DNA from: CAVVEC01 sp963770485
Lineage (GTDB): Bacteria > Acidobacteriota > Terriglobia > Terriglobales > Acidobacteriaceae
DNA: 64,000 nucleotides
Reading direction: 5' to 3'
NCBI GenBank assembly: GCA_963770485.1
Contig: CAVYPX010000009.1
Span: 496,001-560,000 of the forward strand
This document shows, piece by piece, positions 16,933-26,077 of the stretch (position 1 is its first letter; the number at the start of each line of letters is the position of its first letter). A program made the position numbers and the translations under genes. A model generated the notes under the pieces. The model was not told the origin of the DNA. It did not search any database and worked only from the letters and a program-made list of their open reading frames with translations.

Positions 16933-17931
16933 TTAGATGACTTTGGCCGCGCGCAGGATTTTCTGCGCCAGACCCGTGAGCGGTAACGTTGGGAGCCGCG
17001 ATTCCGCCACCCAGCGCCCGTTCACTCCTTCCGGCGCCGGGCTCTGCGTCACCCGGACCACATAGTCGGTCACCGTAATCGAGTGTCGCAGCGTAAGCCA
17101 GGCTTGCAGTGTGCCATTCGCTCCCGTTACTTCGGGCAACTCCCACATCCCCGGCATCAGCGCCGCTTTTCTCGGACGCTTCACCAGGAATATCGAACCG
17201 TTGCGGCAATCGAGCGCGTAAACGATTTCGCGCTTCCGCTGGCGCGCTTCCTTCGCCGGTGTCTTCAATTTTAATTCTCCGCGGGTAGCGCATAAGCCGG
17301 AAACCGGGCACAGCAAACACTTGGGCTGCCGTGGCAGGCAGATCGTAGCGCCCAACTCCATCATGGCTTGATTGAAGTCGCCCGGCCTCTTCTTGCTGAG
17401 CAATTCTTCGGCGGCCTGCCAGAGATGCTCGCCGGTGAGATTCTTTCCCTGCATCCGCTGCAACACGCGTTCCACGTTGCCATCCACTACTGCCACCGGC
17501 TGGTCGAAGGCGATGCTGGCAATCGCCGCCGCGGTGTAGCGTCCAATCCCGGGAAGCTCACGCAGTTCTTCTGCGCTTGCAGGAAATTTCCCTGCCCGCT
17601 CCTTCACAATTTTTCTTGCGGCCGCATGCAGCATGCGCGCCCGCCGGTAATAACCCAGGCCGCTCCAGGCCGCGAGCACGGAAGCTTCCCGCGCCGCCGC
17701 CAGTTTTTCCACGGTCGGGAACCGCTGCAGAAATCTTTGATAGTGCTCGGTCACGGCCGCCACGCGGGTTTGCTGCAACATGATTTCCGAAAGCCACACG
17801 CGATAGGGATCGCGGTCCTGCCGCCAGGGCAAGTCGCGCTTGTGCCGGTCAAACCATTCGAGCAGACACTGGCGAAAGCGGCGTTTCCCGCCGGAACCCT
17901 CGATTCTCAAAGTGTCTTGATCCAAAGTCAT
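16933..17931 (-). CDS. mutY: A/G-specific adenine glycosylase
   Basis: Removes adenine mispaired with 8-oxoguanine. 332 aa. HhH-GPD fold: LPWRQDRDPYRVWLSEIMLQQTRV (catalytic Glu region), LPGIGRYTAAAIASIAFDQPVAVVDGNV with the catalytic Asp, and the 4Fe-4S loop C-x6-C-x2-C-x5-C (CLPRQPKCLLCPVSGLC). A C-terminal NUDIX-like domain that reads 8-oxoG follows (KRPRKAALMPGMWELPEV). All key residues are present. Confidence 0.95.
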   Translation of the reverse strand: MTLDQDTLRIEGSGGKRRFRQCLLEWFDRHKRDLPWRQDRDPYRVWLSEIMLQQTRVAAVTEHYQRFLQRFPTVEKLAAAREASVLAAWSGLGYYRRARMLHAAARKIVKERAGKFPASAEELRELPGIGRYTAAAIASIAFDQPVAVVDGNVERVLQRMQGKNLTGEHLWQAAEELLSKKRPGDFNQAMMELGATICLPRQPKCLLCPVSGLCATRGELKLKTPAKEARQRKREIVYALDCRNGSIFLVKRPRKAALMPGMWELPEVTGANGTLQAWLTLRHSITVTDYVVRVTQSPAPEGVNGRWVAESRLPTLPLTGLAQKILRAAKVI

Positions 17932-18180
17932 CTTTTCAAACCGTACAACCTGGAAGCACTATAACCACACCAAGTAGCAGGACCAAATGCCAGAGGATTT
18001 TGTAATGGCGCGATTGTAATGCAGAGATTAGGACCCTCCGGAAGAGATTCGCCTTACCGAAGGGTGTGAAGCGGGATGCTTCCCAGTTGACGTTGGCCCG
18101 GGAGCAAGCAATAATGGGCGCGCCTGGTATCCGCAAACAACGAGTGGCCGTTTTCGCACTCACGAAAGTGAACGAGCGCC

Positions 18181-18408
18181 ATGAACGACTTCAACCGCAA
18201 GGTGGAAGAGACCTCGGCTCGTGTGAACAAGTCTGTAGCCGAGGCAGCCGAGCGCATGGAGAAGGAAGCGGCGGAGTTGATCACCTACCTCAACGACGAG
18301 GTGGCGCCGGCTGTGCGGCAGCATTCCACCAAGGCGCTGCGCATCGCCGCCGAGAAGCTTACGCATCTGGCCGATTACATGGAGCAGCATCTGCCCTCGC
18401 GCAAATGA
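18181..18408 (+). CDS. Small helical hypothetical protein
   Basis: 75 aa, almost entirely amphipathic helix with heptad-like spacing: NRKVEETSARVNKSVAEAAE and MEKEAAELITYLNDEVAPAV. It has no signal or membrane segment. It resembles phasin-like or apolipoprotein-like helical proteins only in general composition, and I do not recognise a family. Its stop overlaps the rlpA start (ATGA), so the two are translationally coupled, hinting at a link to the cell envelope. Confidence 0.7.
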   Translation: MNDFNRKVEETSARVNKSVAEAAERMEKEAAELITYLNDEVAPAVRQHSTKALRIAAEKLTHLADYMEQHLPSRK

Positions 18409-19169
18409 AGCACCGACTCAACTGGCTTTTTGCGGTCACGCTTTTGCCGTTCCTGCTCACCAGTTGCGGTGAACATAAGCAGGCACACGTCAATGTGCCG
18501 CCGCCGCCGTCGGTGAGCGAACACGGAGCAGCGGGTACCTCCGCCAATGCTGAACCTGCAGCTGGGACGACCGAGCCCGAAGAAGACGAAGAAGCGCTCA
18601 GGATTCCGGCGGATGCAAAACCCATTCTGGTGGAAACCGGCTTAGCCAGCTGGTATGGACCTCCGTATCACAACCGTCGCGGCTCGAATGGCAAGGTTTA
18701 CAACATGCACGCCATGACTGCTGCGCACCGCACACTGCCACTGGGGTCGATCGTGCGCGTGACCAACGTCAAGACCGGGCACGCGGCTCTGGTGCGCATC
18801 ACCGACCGCGGGCCATTTATCGAAGGTCGCATTCTGGATCTCTCGCTGGCCGCGGCCAGGAAAGTCGACGTCTGGGGGCCGGGCGTGGCTACGGTCCGAC
18901 TGGAAGTGTTGCATGCGCCGGCTCCCCTCGACACGGGTGGACGCTGGGCGGTGCAGATCGGCGCCTTTGAACAACAACATGCCGCCGACCAGCTCGCCGA
19001 TCACCTCTCCCACCGCTATCAAGACGCCAGAGTGCTGTGTTTCAGCAGTCCGGTGGGCAACTGGTGGGTACGCGTGCGCGTCCCGGATGACGATCGCGAA
19101 CGCGCCGAAGAACTTGCCCACGGTACGCGGACGCCGCAAGGTTCCATCTTTCTGGTCCGATTGGATTAG
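18405..19169 (+). CDS. rlpA: RlpA-like septal lytic transglycosylase lipoprotein
   Basis: 254 aa from ATG 18405. The signal peptide ends in a lipobox (PFLLTSCGE), so it is a lipoprotein. A Pro/Glu-rich linker is followed by the double-psi beta-barrel GLASWYGPPYHNRRGSNGKVY, MTAAHRTLPLGSIVRVTNV and ITDRGPFIEGRILDLSLAAA (with the catalytic Asp), then a C-terminal SPOR domain (RWAVQIGAFEQQHAADQLAD) for binding denuded septal glycan. It cleaves naked peptidoglycan strands at division. Confidence 0.92.
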   Translation: MKHRLNWLFAVTLLPFLLTSCGEHKQAHVNVPPPPSVSEHGAAGTSANAEPAAGTTEPEEDEEALRIPADAKPILVETGLASWYGPPYHNRRGSNGKVYNMHAMTAAHRTLPLGSIVRVTNVKTGHAALVRITDRGPFIEGRILDLSLAAARKVDVWGPGVATVRLEVLHAPAPLDTGGRWAVQIGAFEQQHAADQLADHLSHRYQDARVLCFSSPVGNWWVRVRVPDDDRERAEELAHGTRTPQGSIFLVRLD

Positions 19170-19202
19170 GAATCAGGAATCAGGAATCAGGAATCGGGGG
19201 TC

Positions 19203-19686
19203 GGAGTGGACCCCGAATTTGAGACAACCAGTTAAGCCCTAAAATGCAGCGAAAGGGGAAACTGGGATGGAGTCTCGAAGGAAGTTCACCAAGGAGTTCA
19301 AACTGGATGCGGTACAACGACTGCCTGTGGGCCGCATTCGTCTCTCGGCTATTGTCCGCCCGCCGAGTTCGAACGGCGGCAGCCGTCGCCAGTGCTGGCG
19401 GCGGTCGTGGCGCAGGAGGTCGTATGAGTTTTCTGAGGCATGGGGAAATCTATCGTCCGATGGTGGCAGGAAAAACACCGAAGCGGCCTGGGTGCGACCG
19501 CGCCCCCGCTCATCGCCGTGGATGAGTCTCCAACTGGTTGTTCCTGGCAGGTTGCTCTCCAGCAGAGCCCGCTTCCGTTTCACCAGCCGGAGCTATACTG
19601 CCAATCATCAACCACGCCGGACAACGCTTCGGCAGCGAACGGCGAAATGTCGCTTAACTGATTGTCTCAGCCGAGGGGTCCAGTCC
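19203..19686 (+). mobile_element. Non-autonomous IS3-like element remnant (484 bp)
   Basis: The ends form 34-bp imperfect inverted repeats, with 27/34 matches between 19203-19236 and the complement of 19653-19686. Shared blocks are CTTAACTG, TTGTCTCA and GGGGTCCA. Just inside the left end, at 19267, is the start of an IS3-type OrfA (MESRRKFTKEFKLDAVQRL), which breaks down after about 19 codons. The remainder holds no transposase domain. No clear target-site duplication is seen. Short-tandem GAATCAGG units at 19170-19200 and GACTCCTGACTACT at 19710-19733 flank it. Confidence 0.65.
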
Positions 19687-19731
19687 AAGATTAGAGTGAG
19701 GTTGCGCTGACTACTGACCCCTGACTCCTGA

Positions 19732-20088
19732 CTACTTCTTCTTGAACAATTCATTCCATCCCCGGCGCGCCACTGACCCGCCGTAGGCGCCGGCGATGCC
19801 AGTGAGCAATCCGAGGAACGACTCGTAAATCTGAGCCCGGTACGGCTTCTCGGTAAGCAACAGATAAGCCAGCAACTGCACAACGGGAACAAAGACACCG
19901 ACGGTGAGCGTCCAGCGCCACGGGCTCTGAGGCCGCAGCGCACCCAGCAGCATGGTGGAGGCCAGCACGAACATCGCAGTGAGCAGGAGGTCGCCGATTT
20001 TCACGTCCAGCACGCCGGCGCAGACGCCAAGAATGGCGCCGAGCAGATAGATGAAACCGTCGCGCGTGGGCTGCTGTGAATCAGGCAT
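19732..20088 (-). CDS. Small inner-membrane protein
   Basis: 118 aa with three to four hydrophobic helices: FIYLLGAILGVCAGVLDV, LLLTAMFVLASTMLLGAL, LTVGVFVPVVQLLAYLLL and the Gly-rich LGLLTGIAGAYGGSVARR. It has a basic C terminus (ELFKKK). I do not recognise a named family. It starts 12 bp after the DUF1697 gene on the same strand, so the pair probably share a transcript. Confidence 0.7.
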   Translation of the reverse strand: MPDSQQPTRDGFIYLLGAILGVCAGVLDVKIGDLLLTAMFVLASTMLLGALRPQSPWRWTLTVGVFVPVVQLLAYLLLTEKPYRAQIYESFLGLLTGIAGAYGGSVARRGWNELFKKK

Positions 20089-20100
20089 TGGGAAACCGGA

Positions 20101-20649
20101 TCAACTTTCGTCCCTTGCCATGTCGCACAGCTTGTTCACCGTATTCCAATTTCGTGCCGTGGCCGTGACCGCCAGCAATCTTTCCAGCACAGTGCCGGTC
20201 AGCTTCGCCCGGCCCATTCCGTCTCTGTAGTAAAGATAGACTTCCCTGCCGGAGTGCCGAAGCTGTTCCGACGCGGTGGCCAGCGCCTCCAGTTTCTTCA
20301 CGGCATCGGCCTTCGGGGCCTCCGTTAAAAAAGCGACGTAGACCTTGGCTGGGGCTAGGTGGCACTCCTTTACGAACGGATTGTTTTGGATCGCCTTCTG
20401 CAGTTCTTCTGGCGTCCTTGTGATCACAGACGCGGGAAACCCGAACTCCGCCAATATCTTCTTTTCGATTTTCACCGACAAGTCTGATGGGTTACTCTTC
20501 GCCGCCCTGAAAACCCCGTTTCCGCTCTGAATGTACGTCCTAACCTCTTTGAAGCCGAGGGCTTCAAACATTGCCCGCAGTTGGTTCATCGCGATCTTCT
20601 TATGGCCGCCAACGTTGATGCCACGCAGCATGGAGATGTAGATCGGCAT
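20101..20649 (-). CDS. DUF1697 domain protein
   Basis: 182 aa. The N-terminal ISMLRGINVGGHKKIAMNQL and ALGFKEVRTYIQSGNGVF are diagnostic of DUF1697, and the body continues with the usual VYVAFLTEAP strand and the YLYYRDGMGRAKLT block. The biochemical role of the family is not established. It is soluble with no signal peptide. Confidence 0.88.
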   Translation of the reverse strand: MPIYISMLRGINVGGHKKIAMNQLRAMFEALGFKEVRTYIQSGNGVFRAAKSNPSDLSVKIEKKILAEFGFPASVITRTPEELQKAIQNNPFVKECHLAPAKVYVAFLTEAPKADAVKKLEALATASEQLRHSGREVYLYYRDGMGRAKLTGTVLERLLAVTATARNWNTVNKLCDMARDES

Positions 20650-20684
20650 ACTGGCAAGCCTATCAAGAAACTCGCTGTGGTTTC

Positions 20685-20963
20685 TTACAAGACCTGCTCC
20701 ACTATGGCAACGAACCCCGGGGCCACGCGCTTCAAAGTAGACAACACGTCTGCGATTTGCCGCCGGATGTTGATCGCCTGGGCATTGAGTTTTTCCAGAA
20801 CCAGGTAGGGATTGAGGTGGACTTGATGAATCAGGAACTCATCAGCGGAATGACAAAGAATATCGAATTGCGCCAGGTAGTCCGCCGGAAAATGCTTGGT
20901 GTTGCTGGTAACGATGACGTTCGCGTGACCGGCAATCGCAGCCGCCAGCGTATGCCTGTGTTC
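20685..20963 (-). pseudogene. PIN-domain toxin remnant (C-terminal part)
   Basis: The minus strand carries an open frame of 92 codons with no start codon: EHRHTLAAAIAGHANVIVTS, NTKHFPADYLAQFDILCHSA, DEFLIHQVHLNPYLVLEKL, then IRRQIADVLSTLKRV. The HTLAAAIAGHANVIVTSN stretch matches the C-terminal half of PIN (VapC-like) nucleases, where an Asp/His metal site precedes TSN. The upstream frame continues as DWNPG, then TAG (20964-20966), then a further TGA, so the N-terminal half is destroyed. No antitoxin gene is visible beside it. Confidence 0.6.
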
Positions 20964-21217
20964 CTACCCAGGATTCCAGTCGTGCCGCTCACACCCGCTG
21001 AGAATGTGCGGCTTTCAGCCGCCGAGGGCTTCCGATATTCGATTCCTGACATCGGTGGGTGGGCCAACTGCGGTTTCAATGTTTGGAACGAGTGCAAGCG
21101 AGTGGAAGCGGAGGTGCTATGCTCTTCGTGCGTGCCTCTAAACGCGAGGCTTTGCGAGAGGCACAGGACAGACCTTAACAGGCGCTTTGGTGCCGCCGAT
21201 GCGAGGGGAGGACCGGC

Positions 21218-21667
21218 GTGGAGACAGCCATCGTTATCCTGATTGTTGCGGGGGTCATTGGATGGCTCGGGGGCGGAAGACAGTGGGCCTTCAGAGTTAG
21301 CCTCTCTGTGGTCGTCGTGGGTACAGTCGGTCTCGGTGTTTTCCTGATCTATGAACAGATAGCGCACTCGAAGAACGAAAACAATGAGGCGTCTCGAAGA
21401 CGAAAGATTCATGAATGCGCAATAGCCAAGGTCGCTCAAGGGCGTCAGGAGGAATTAAGACGGGTTCCAGGCACTGTCCCGCCGGGATTCGTGAAAGAGT
21501 CCACTCCCACCGAGGAGGAGGAAGCGGCCAGAAGACAAGACGCTAGAAATCAAGCAGACGTAAGAGCTGCTGAACTGGACTGTGCCGACAGAATAGATGG
21601 CAGGAAGTCTCCAACTGAGGAGATTGAAGAATACCTGAGAGAGCACCCATCGGGGCAAGGAAAATGA
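21218..21667 (+). CDS. Hypothetical membrane-anchored protein
   Basis: 149 aa from GTG 21218, which follows GGGGAGG at a good distance. Two N-terminal hydrophobic helices (AIVILIVAGVIGWLG and SLSVVVVGTVGLGVFLIYEQ) are followed by a highly charged helical tail (EEEEAARRQDARNQADVRAAE). No family is recognised. Codon use and the mobile-element surroundings suggest an accessory gene. Confidence 0.55.
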   Translation: METAIVILIVAGVIGWLGGGRQWAFRVSLSVVVVGTVGLGVFLIYEQIAHSKNENNEASRRRKIHECAIAKVAQGRQEELRRVPGTVPPGFVKESTPTEEEEAARRQDARNQADVRAAELDCADRIDGRKSPTEEIEEYLREHPSGQGK

Positions 21668-21702
21668 CCAGAGTGGCCTCTGTGCATTGACGTTTAGGTG
21701 CG

Positions 21703-23374
21703 CCGCCCCTTGCAGTTTCTCTGAAGCTGTGAAAAAACCACCCAGGAAGTCAATTGACAGAAAAATAAAGCGGGGTAAGCTCTGGGCATGGGCGAGCCTT
21801 TACTGCGCAGGATCAATCGCGAACAGATGTTGTGGCGGGCGGTGGACGTGGAACGACTGATCGAGGAAGATCATCCGGCGCGGGCGATGTGGGAACTGGT
21901 GGGACGCTTGGATTTGAGCGGCTTCTATGAAGGCATCGAGTGCAGCGCCGAGGAAGGCGGGCGACCGGCGTTTGATCCGCGGCTGCTGATCAGTTTGTGG
22001 ATTTATGCCTACAGTCAGGGGATTGGGTCGGCGCGGGAAGTGGCGCGGCGCTGCGAATGGGAGCCGGCATTGCAGTGGCTGACGGGGTGCGAAGCGGTGA
22101 ACTATCACACCCTGGCCAGTTTTCGAGTGGAGTACCGGAGCGAGTTGGATGAGTTGTTCACGCAAGTGTTGGGGCTGCTGAGCGCGGAAGGTCTGATCCG
22201 GCTGGAGCAGGTGGTGCAGGATGGGACCAAGATCAAGGCGCAGGCGGCGAACGACAGCTTTCAAGGGGCCGCGCGGATTGAGGAACATTTAGAACGGGCG
22301 CGGCGACGGGTGCGAGAGATGGGAGAACCGGATCAGGAAGCCAATCCGGACGGGGGAGAGCAAGCGCGGCGGCGGGCGCGACGCGAGCGCCAACAGCGGC
22401 TGGAGCAGGCTTTGGACGAGTTGCAAAAACTGCGTCCGCACAAGCCGCGAGCCCGGGTCAGTGTCAGCGAACCGGAAGCACGCCGGATGCGGCAAGCCGA
22501 TGGCGCCTTCGCTCCTAACTACAACGTGCAGATCTCGGCCGATGCCGCCCAGTCGCTGATCGTGGATGTGCAAGTGACGCAGGCCGCCAATGACAGCGAA
22601 CAGTTGGCGCCCGCGGTGGGGCGCATCGCCGAGCGCATGGGACACAAGCCGCAGCAGATGCTGGCCGATGGCGATTACACCAACCGCCGCAGCGTCGAAG
22701 CCATGGCGCAACTGGGAGTGGATTATGTCGGCAGTCTGCGCAAAGGCGGCGATGAGAAAGACTGCACCGGCACCGGACGATTCACCCGCGAAGTTTTCCT
22801 CTATGACCCCGCGCACGACCACTATGTTTGTCCGGGAGGCAAGCACCTGGGCTATGCAGGACGGCACAAACGCAAGTCGGGAAACCTGGTGTTTCGCTAC
22901 GAAGCCCGGGCCCAGGATTGTCAGAGCTGTCCGCTGCAGCCGCAATGCTGTCCCGGCAATCAGCATCGTGGGCGCGGCCTGCTGCGCACCGTGGAGACCG
23001 AGGCCATGATCGCCTTCCGCCGCAAGATGGCCACGCCCCAAGCGCAGCAACAGTATCGCCGCCGCAGCCGGGTGATCGAGTTCTGCCACGCCTGGATCAA
23101 AAGCAAACTGGGTCTGCGCCAGTTCCACCTGCGCGGCCTGGCCAAGTGCAGACCGAGATGCTCTGGGCCTGCCTCACTTACAACTTCCAACAATGGATTC
23201 GCTTACGCCGACTGCAGGCCGCATCCGCTACCGCCTAGCCAGGCCAACCCTGACATTCTCCAACGCCTCAGTCTCAACCATCCCCAATTGATCCCCGATG
23301 CAACCTCGTTCCGCAACCCGCCCCAACGACTGCAGCAACAAGGTTTTTTCACAGCTTCTTTCTGCAAGGGGCGG
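21703..23374 (+). mobile_element. IS1182-family insertion sequence
   Basis: Terminal inverted repeats bracket the transposase. GAAGCTGTGAAAAAACC (21723-21739) is complemented perfectly at 23342-23358. An outer CCGCCCCTTGCAG (21703-21715) is complemented at 23362-23374, the two segments being separated by 7 bp on the left and 3 bp on the right. A clear target-site duplication is not seen. The element is about 1.67 kb, the usual size for the family. Confidence 0.7.
21788..23238 (+). pseudogene. IS1182-family transposase, frameshifted near the C terminus
   Basis: DDE transposase. N-terminal DUF772-type region (MLWRAVDVERLIEEDHPARA, AFDPRLLISLWIYAYSQG), then LEQVVQDGTKIKAQA (first catalytic Asp), PNYNVQISADAAQSLIVDV, QQMLADGDYTNRRSVEAMA (second Asp) and the Cys cluster CQSCPLQPQCCP. 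After GLRQFHLRGLAK (23146) one G is missing. The correct continuation (VQTEMLWACLTYNFQQW, ending ASATA at 23238) lies in the +2 frame. As sequenced, the frame instead runs on to 23473 with an unrelated tail. The element is probably inactive unless this is a read error. Confidence 0.82.
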
Positions 23375-23449
23375 GTGCTTGCGTCAGGTTTGCAGTCTCA
23401 CGCTCGTCCGCATGATGTCACAATCGCTCATCCGCACCCCTCGGGTCTG

Positions 23450-24139
23450 TCACATGCGTCCGACCTTATCTAGCCTGAGGAGGCGCAGGACCTCCTCTGC
23501 CGACGTAGTCCGGTCGGGGTAGTTCTCCGCGATGGTCGAAGTCGCCCGCAGAAAAGCGATTATTGCCGGGAGAACGACGAGATCAGCGCCAGGGGGCAGT
23601 TTAGGTAAGAAGGTGTTGCCGTGCACGGCTAGTGAGCAGAATCGGAAGGGGATGTCGTAGACCTTTTCAAGTGCGCACTGCTTGGCCAGTTGCTCGACCT
23701 TCTTCGCTGGGCTGGACAATCGAGCGAGTTCTGGGAGCAGTTTGACCGTAGCGTCTTCCCTAGTCTTCTTGTTAACGACGCGCATGTGGCCTTTTTCGAG
23801 GTTCACACGAGCCATCTTCGCGAACTCGGACACCGTAACCTTGGCGTACTCCGCGGCGTTGTTTTCTGACTGAGCGACCCAAAACAGACGAATCAAGTCG
23901 TCGCAAAAAACGCGGAGCAAGACATCGAGCACGAGGGGAAGATTCCTAATTCGGTAGGTTGCCTCACCAAATTGAACCGCGCGGCCCAAAAAGTGCGCCA
24001 CGGCTTTCGCTTGTTCTTTTTCGGCATAAGCGTACCGCGGAGCCGCGGCCCTTGCCTTAAGAGCGTCAATCTCTTGGCGCAAACGCAACAAGTATTCTTC
24101 TTCTGAGAGCCGCGTGTATTGCGGAGCGGTCATAGTCAT
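23450..24139 (-). CDS. Hypothetical protein (229 aa)
   Basis: Soluble, helical and without a signal peptide. A coiled-coil-like N terminus (EEEYLLRLRQEIDALKARAA) is followed by LPLVLDVLLRVFCDDLIRLFW, VEQLAKQCALEKVYDIPFRF and CSLAVHGNTFLP. The His-Gly after a helical bundle is reminiscent of DUF5677-like proteins, but I cannot assign a family with confidence. It ends inside the 3' overrun of the transposase frame and lies next to mobile DNA, so it may be an accessory gene. Confidence 0.65.
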   Translation of the reverse strand: MTMTAPQYTRLSEEEYLLRLRQEIDALKARAAAPRYAYAEKEQAKAVAHFLGRAVQFGEATYRIRNLPLVLDVLLRVFCDDLIRLFWVAQSENNAAEYAKVTVSEFAKMARVNLEKGHMRVVNKKTREDATVKLLPELARLSSPAKKVEQLAKQCALEKVYDIPFRFCSLAVHGNTFLPKLPPGADLVVLPAIIAFLRATSTIAENYPDRTTSAEEVLRLLRLDKVGRM

Positions 24140-24322
24140 GTACCTCCTCTCAGTCCTGAAAGCTGGAAGCTGTTGAGGGAAAGAGACCGCTTAAACCATA
24201 TCAGCTTCGCTGTCTGTTCCGTGCCGATTCCGGGGTTCCCCGGACCTTAGCAGACAAAAATTCAGGCTGGTGTGCCTGCCAAAGAGCTGAGTGCCGAGTG
24301 CTAAATCCTAAGTGCTCCCGGA

Positions 24323-25171
24323 CTAATACTTGTAAAATCCTCTCCCGCTCTTCCTCCCCAGCCAGCCTGCGTCCACCATCTTGATCAGCAGCGGGCAAGG
24401 ACGATATTTGGGATCTCCCAGGCCATCCTGCAGCACGCGCATGATATCGAGGCAGACGTCGAGGCCGATGAAATCCGCCAGGGTCAGCGGACCCATGGGA
24501 TGCGCCATGCCCAGCTTGAACACTTCATCCACCGCTTCCGCAGTGGCCACGCCTTCCATCACCGCGTACATGGCTTCGTTCAGCAGCGGCATCAGCACGC
24601 GGTTGGAGACGAAGCCGGGCGCATCGTTCACCTCGACCGGAGTCTTTTCCAATTTCGCCGCCAAGTCCCGCACCCGGTGAAAAGTTTCGTCAGACGTTGC
24701 CAGCCCGCGAATCACCTCTACCAGTTTCATCACCGGGACTGGGTTGAAGAAATGCATGCCGATGACTTTTTCCGGCCGCTTGGTCAACCCGGCCAGCTTG
24801 GTAATCGAAATGGACGATGTATTGGACGCGAGGATGACCTCGGGACGGCAGATCTTATCCAAATCACGAAAAAGTTCTGCCTTGATAGCAAACTTCTCCG
24901 AAGCCGCCTCCACCACAAAATCGCATCCTGCAAGGATGGCGCGCTCCAGGACGGGTTCGATCCGGTCGAGCGCCGCGGTTTTCTCGGCCGCGGAAATTTT
25001 ATGCTTGGCGACCTCACGATCCAGATTCTTGGCAATCGTCTCCAGCCCGCGATCCAGGAAACGCCGTTCCACATCGCACAGCATCACCCGATAGCCGCCG
25101 CGGGCGAAAACATGGGCAATGCCGTTGCCCATCGTCCCAGCCCCTACTACTCCGACCCGCTGAATGTTCAT
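24323..25171 (-). CDS. hbd: 3-hydroxybutyryl-CoA dehydrogenase
   Basis: NAD(P)-dependent oxidation/reduction between 3-hydroxyacyl-CoA and 3-oxoacyl-CoA. 282 aa. The N-terminal Rossmann motif VGVVGAGTMGNGIAHVFARG is followed by LASNTSSISITKLA, HFFNPVPVMKLVEVI with the catalytic His, and NDAPGFVSNRVLMPLLNEA. The C-terminal dimerisation domain contains GPLTLADFIGLDVCLDIM. It could act with the scoAB CoA-transferase in butyrate or ketone-body metabolism. Confidence 0.94.
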   Translation of the reverse strand: MNIQRVGVVGAGTMGNGIAHVFARGGYRVMLCDVERRFLDRGLETIAKNLDREVAKHKISAAEKTAALDRIEPVLERAILAGCDFVVEAASEKFAIKAELFRDLDKICRPEVILASNTSSISITKLAGLTKRPEKVIGMHFFNPVPVMKLVEVIRGLATSDETFHRVRDLAAKLEKTPVEVNDAPGFVSNRVLMPLLNEAMYAVMEGVATAEAVDEVFKLGMAHPMGPLTLADFIGLDVCLDIMRVLQDGLGDPKYRPCPLLIKMVDAGWLGRKSGRGFYKY

Positions 25172-25299
25172 TCAGGCCATCTCCTTGGTCCGTTGAATCC
25201 GCAAGAGAAAACTCAAAAGTTTAACACCTTGCGAACAGCGGCCGCCCTGAGTCCGCGTTGGACTGCCAAGACGTTTCTCTGGCGCAAAGAGCGAGGCTG

Positions 25300-25420
25300 G
25301 ACTTGGAGCAGGTTGCCGGGCGGACCGGGCTGCGCCCGGCTGGACAGCTGGGGGTGGCTGTCCCCACCACAGGAACTCTGCACGGGCGGGACGCCCGCGC
25401 CTACACCGGTGGAGGGCTGC
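25300..25420. repeat. Cluster of short GC-rich palindromes
   Basis: GGGCTGCGCCC, GGACAGCTGGGGGTGGCTGTCC and CGGGCGGGACGCCCG follow one another upstream of hbd and downstream of the cNMP-binding gene. They resemble REP-like units of the kind also seen at 36600-36700, 41620-41670 and 45120-45200. I see no gene here. Confidence 0.45.
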
Positions 25421-25426
25421 CGCGCT

Positions 25427-25885
25427 CTAGTTCACCACGGACGAGGCGTCATTCCCCAAGAATTTCGCCTCGGGCGCCAGACAGCGGCAGCGGTGATAAA
25501 GGCTATGCAGATCCTCGCTTAAAGTACGGACAATCTGCATACAGAACCGGTGATCGTTGTGCAGGAGATCCAGGAACGAGTCGCGCTCGATGTAGGAGAC
25601 GCGAGCGCCTTGGCCGGCTTCGGCGGTGAGCCGGTGGGTTCCGCCCGTCATGCTCTCGCTCAGACCCAGCACGGTTCCCGGGCCCACTACCTCGAAAGTC
25701 CCGCCGGTCTCTGGCTCGGAGGACAACAGCAGCGTAACTTCCCCCTCTTCCACCAGATAGATGCCGCCACAAGGCTGGCCCAGCCGAAACAGTGGTTTCC
25801 CCTTAGATTCGACCGGAACGGATCGAAGCGCATGCAGCACCTGCCAAAGGTTCAACCGGGACGGGTTTGCGGAATTATCGGCCAC
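25427..25885 (-). CDS. Cyclic nucleotide-binding domain protein lacking a DNA-binding domain
   Basis: 152 aa, one Crp/Fnr-type cNMP-binding barrel: GKPLFRLGQPCGGIYLVEEGEVTLLL, FEVVGPGTVLGLSESMTGGTH, then the long C-helix (FCMQIVRTLSEDLHSLYHRC). The protein ends just after the C-helix, so the helix-turn-helix found in CRP/FNR is absent. The phosphate cassette lacks the canonical GE...RSA, so cAMP binding is uncertain. It may sense a ligand and act through partner proteins. A GTGA-N6-TCAC site lies about 50 bp upstream. Confidence 0.82.
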   Translation of the reverse strand: MADNSANPSRLNLWQVLHALRSVPVESKGKPLFRLGQPCGGIYLVEEGEVTLLLSSEPETGGTFEVVGPGTVLGLSESMTGGTHRLTAEAGQGARVSYIERDSFLDLLHNDHRFCMQIVRTLSEDLHSLYHRCRCLAPEAKFLGNDASSVVN

Positions 25886-25934
25886 GCATCCACACGCCTA
25901 TTGCTCTTTCTACCTGATCGGAGGGCACTGCTCA

Positions 25935-25948
25935 GTGACACCGGTCAC
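25935..25948. promoter_or_regulatory. CRP-type operator upstream of the cNMP-binding gene
   Basis: GTGACACCGGTCAC fits GTGA-N6-TCAC and is 50 bp before the minus-strand start at 25885. The position suits direct control of that gene. No convincing -10/-35 pair was found. Confidence 0.4.
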
Positions 25949-26077
25949 CGATTCGAGTGACGCCATTTCCGCGCAGGATGATTTGAGACTCTCGACCCAC
26001 TCGACGGGCGGCAGACTCTAGCAGGTAAAGGATTTAGTGGCGCATTTCATTGAAGACGAAAGAAGGCCGAATAGCGC

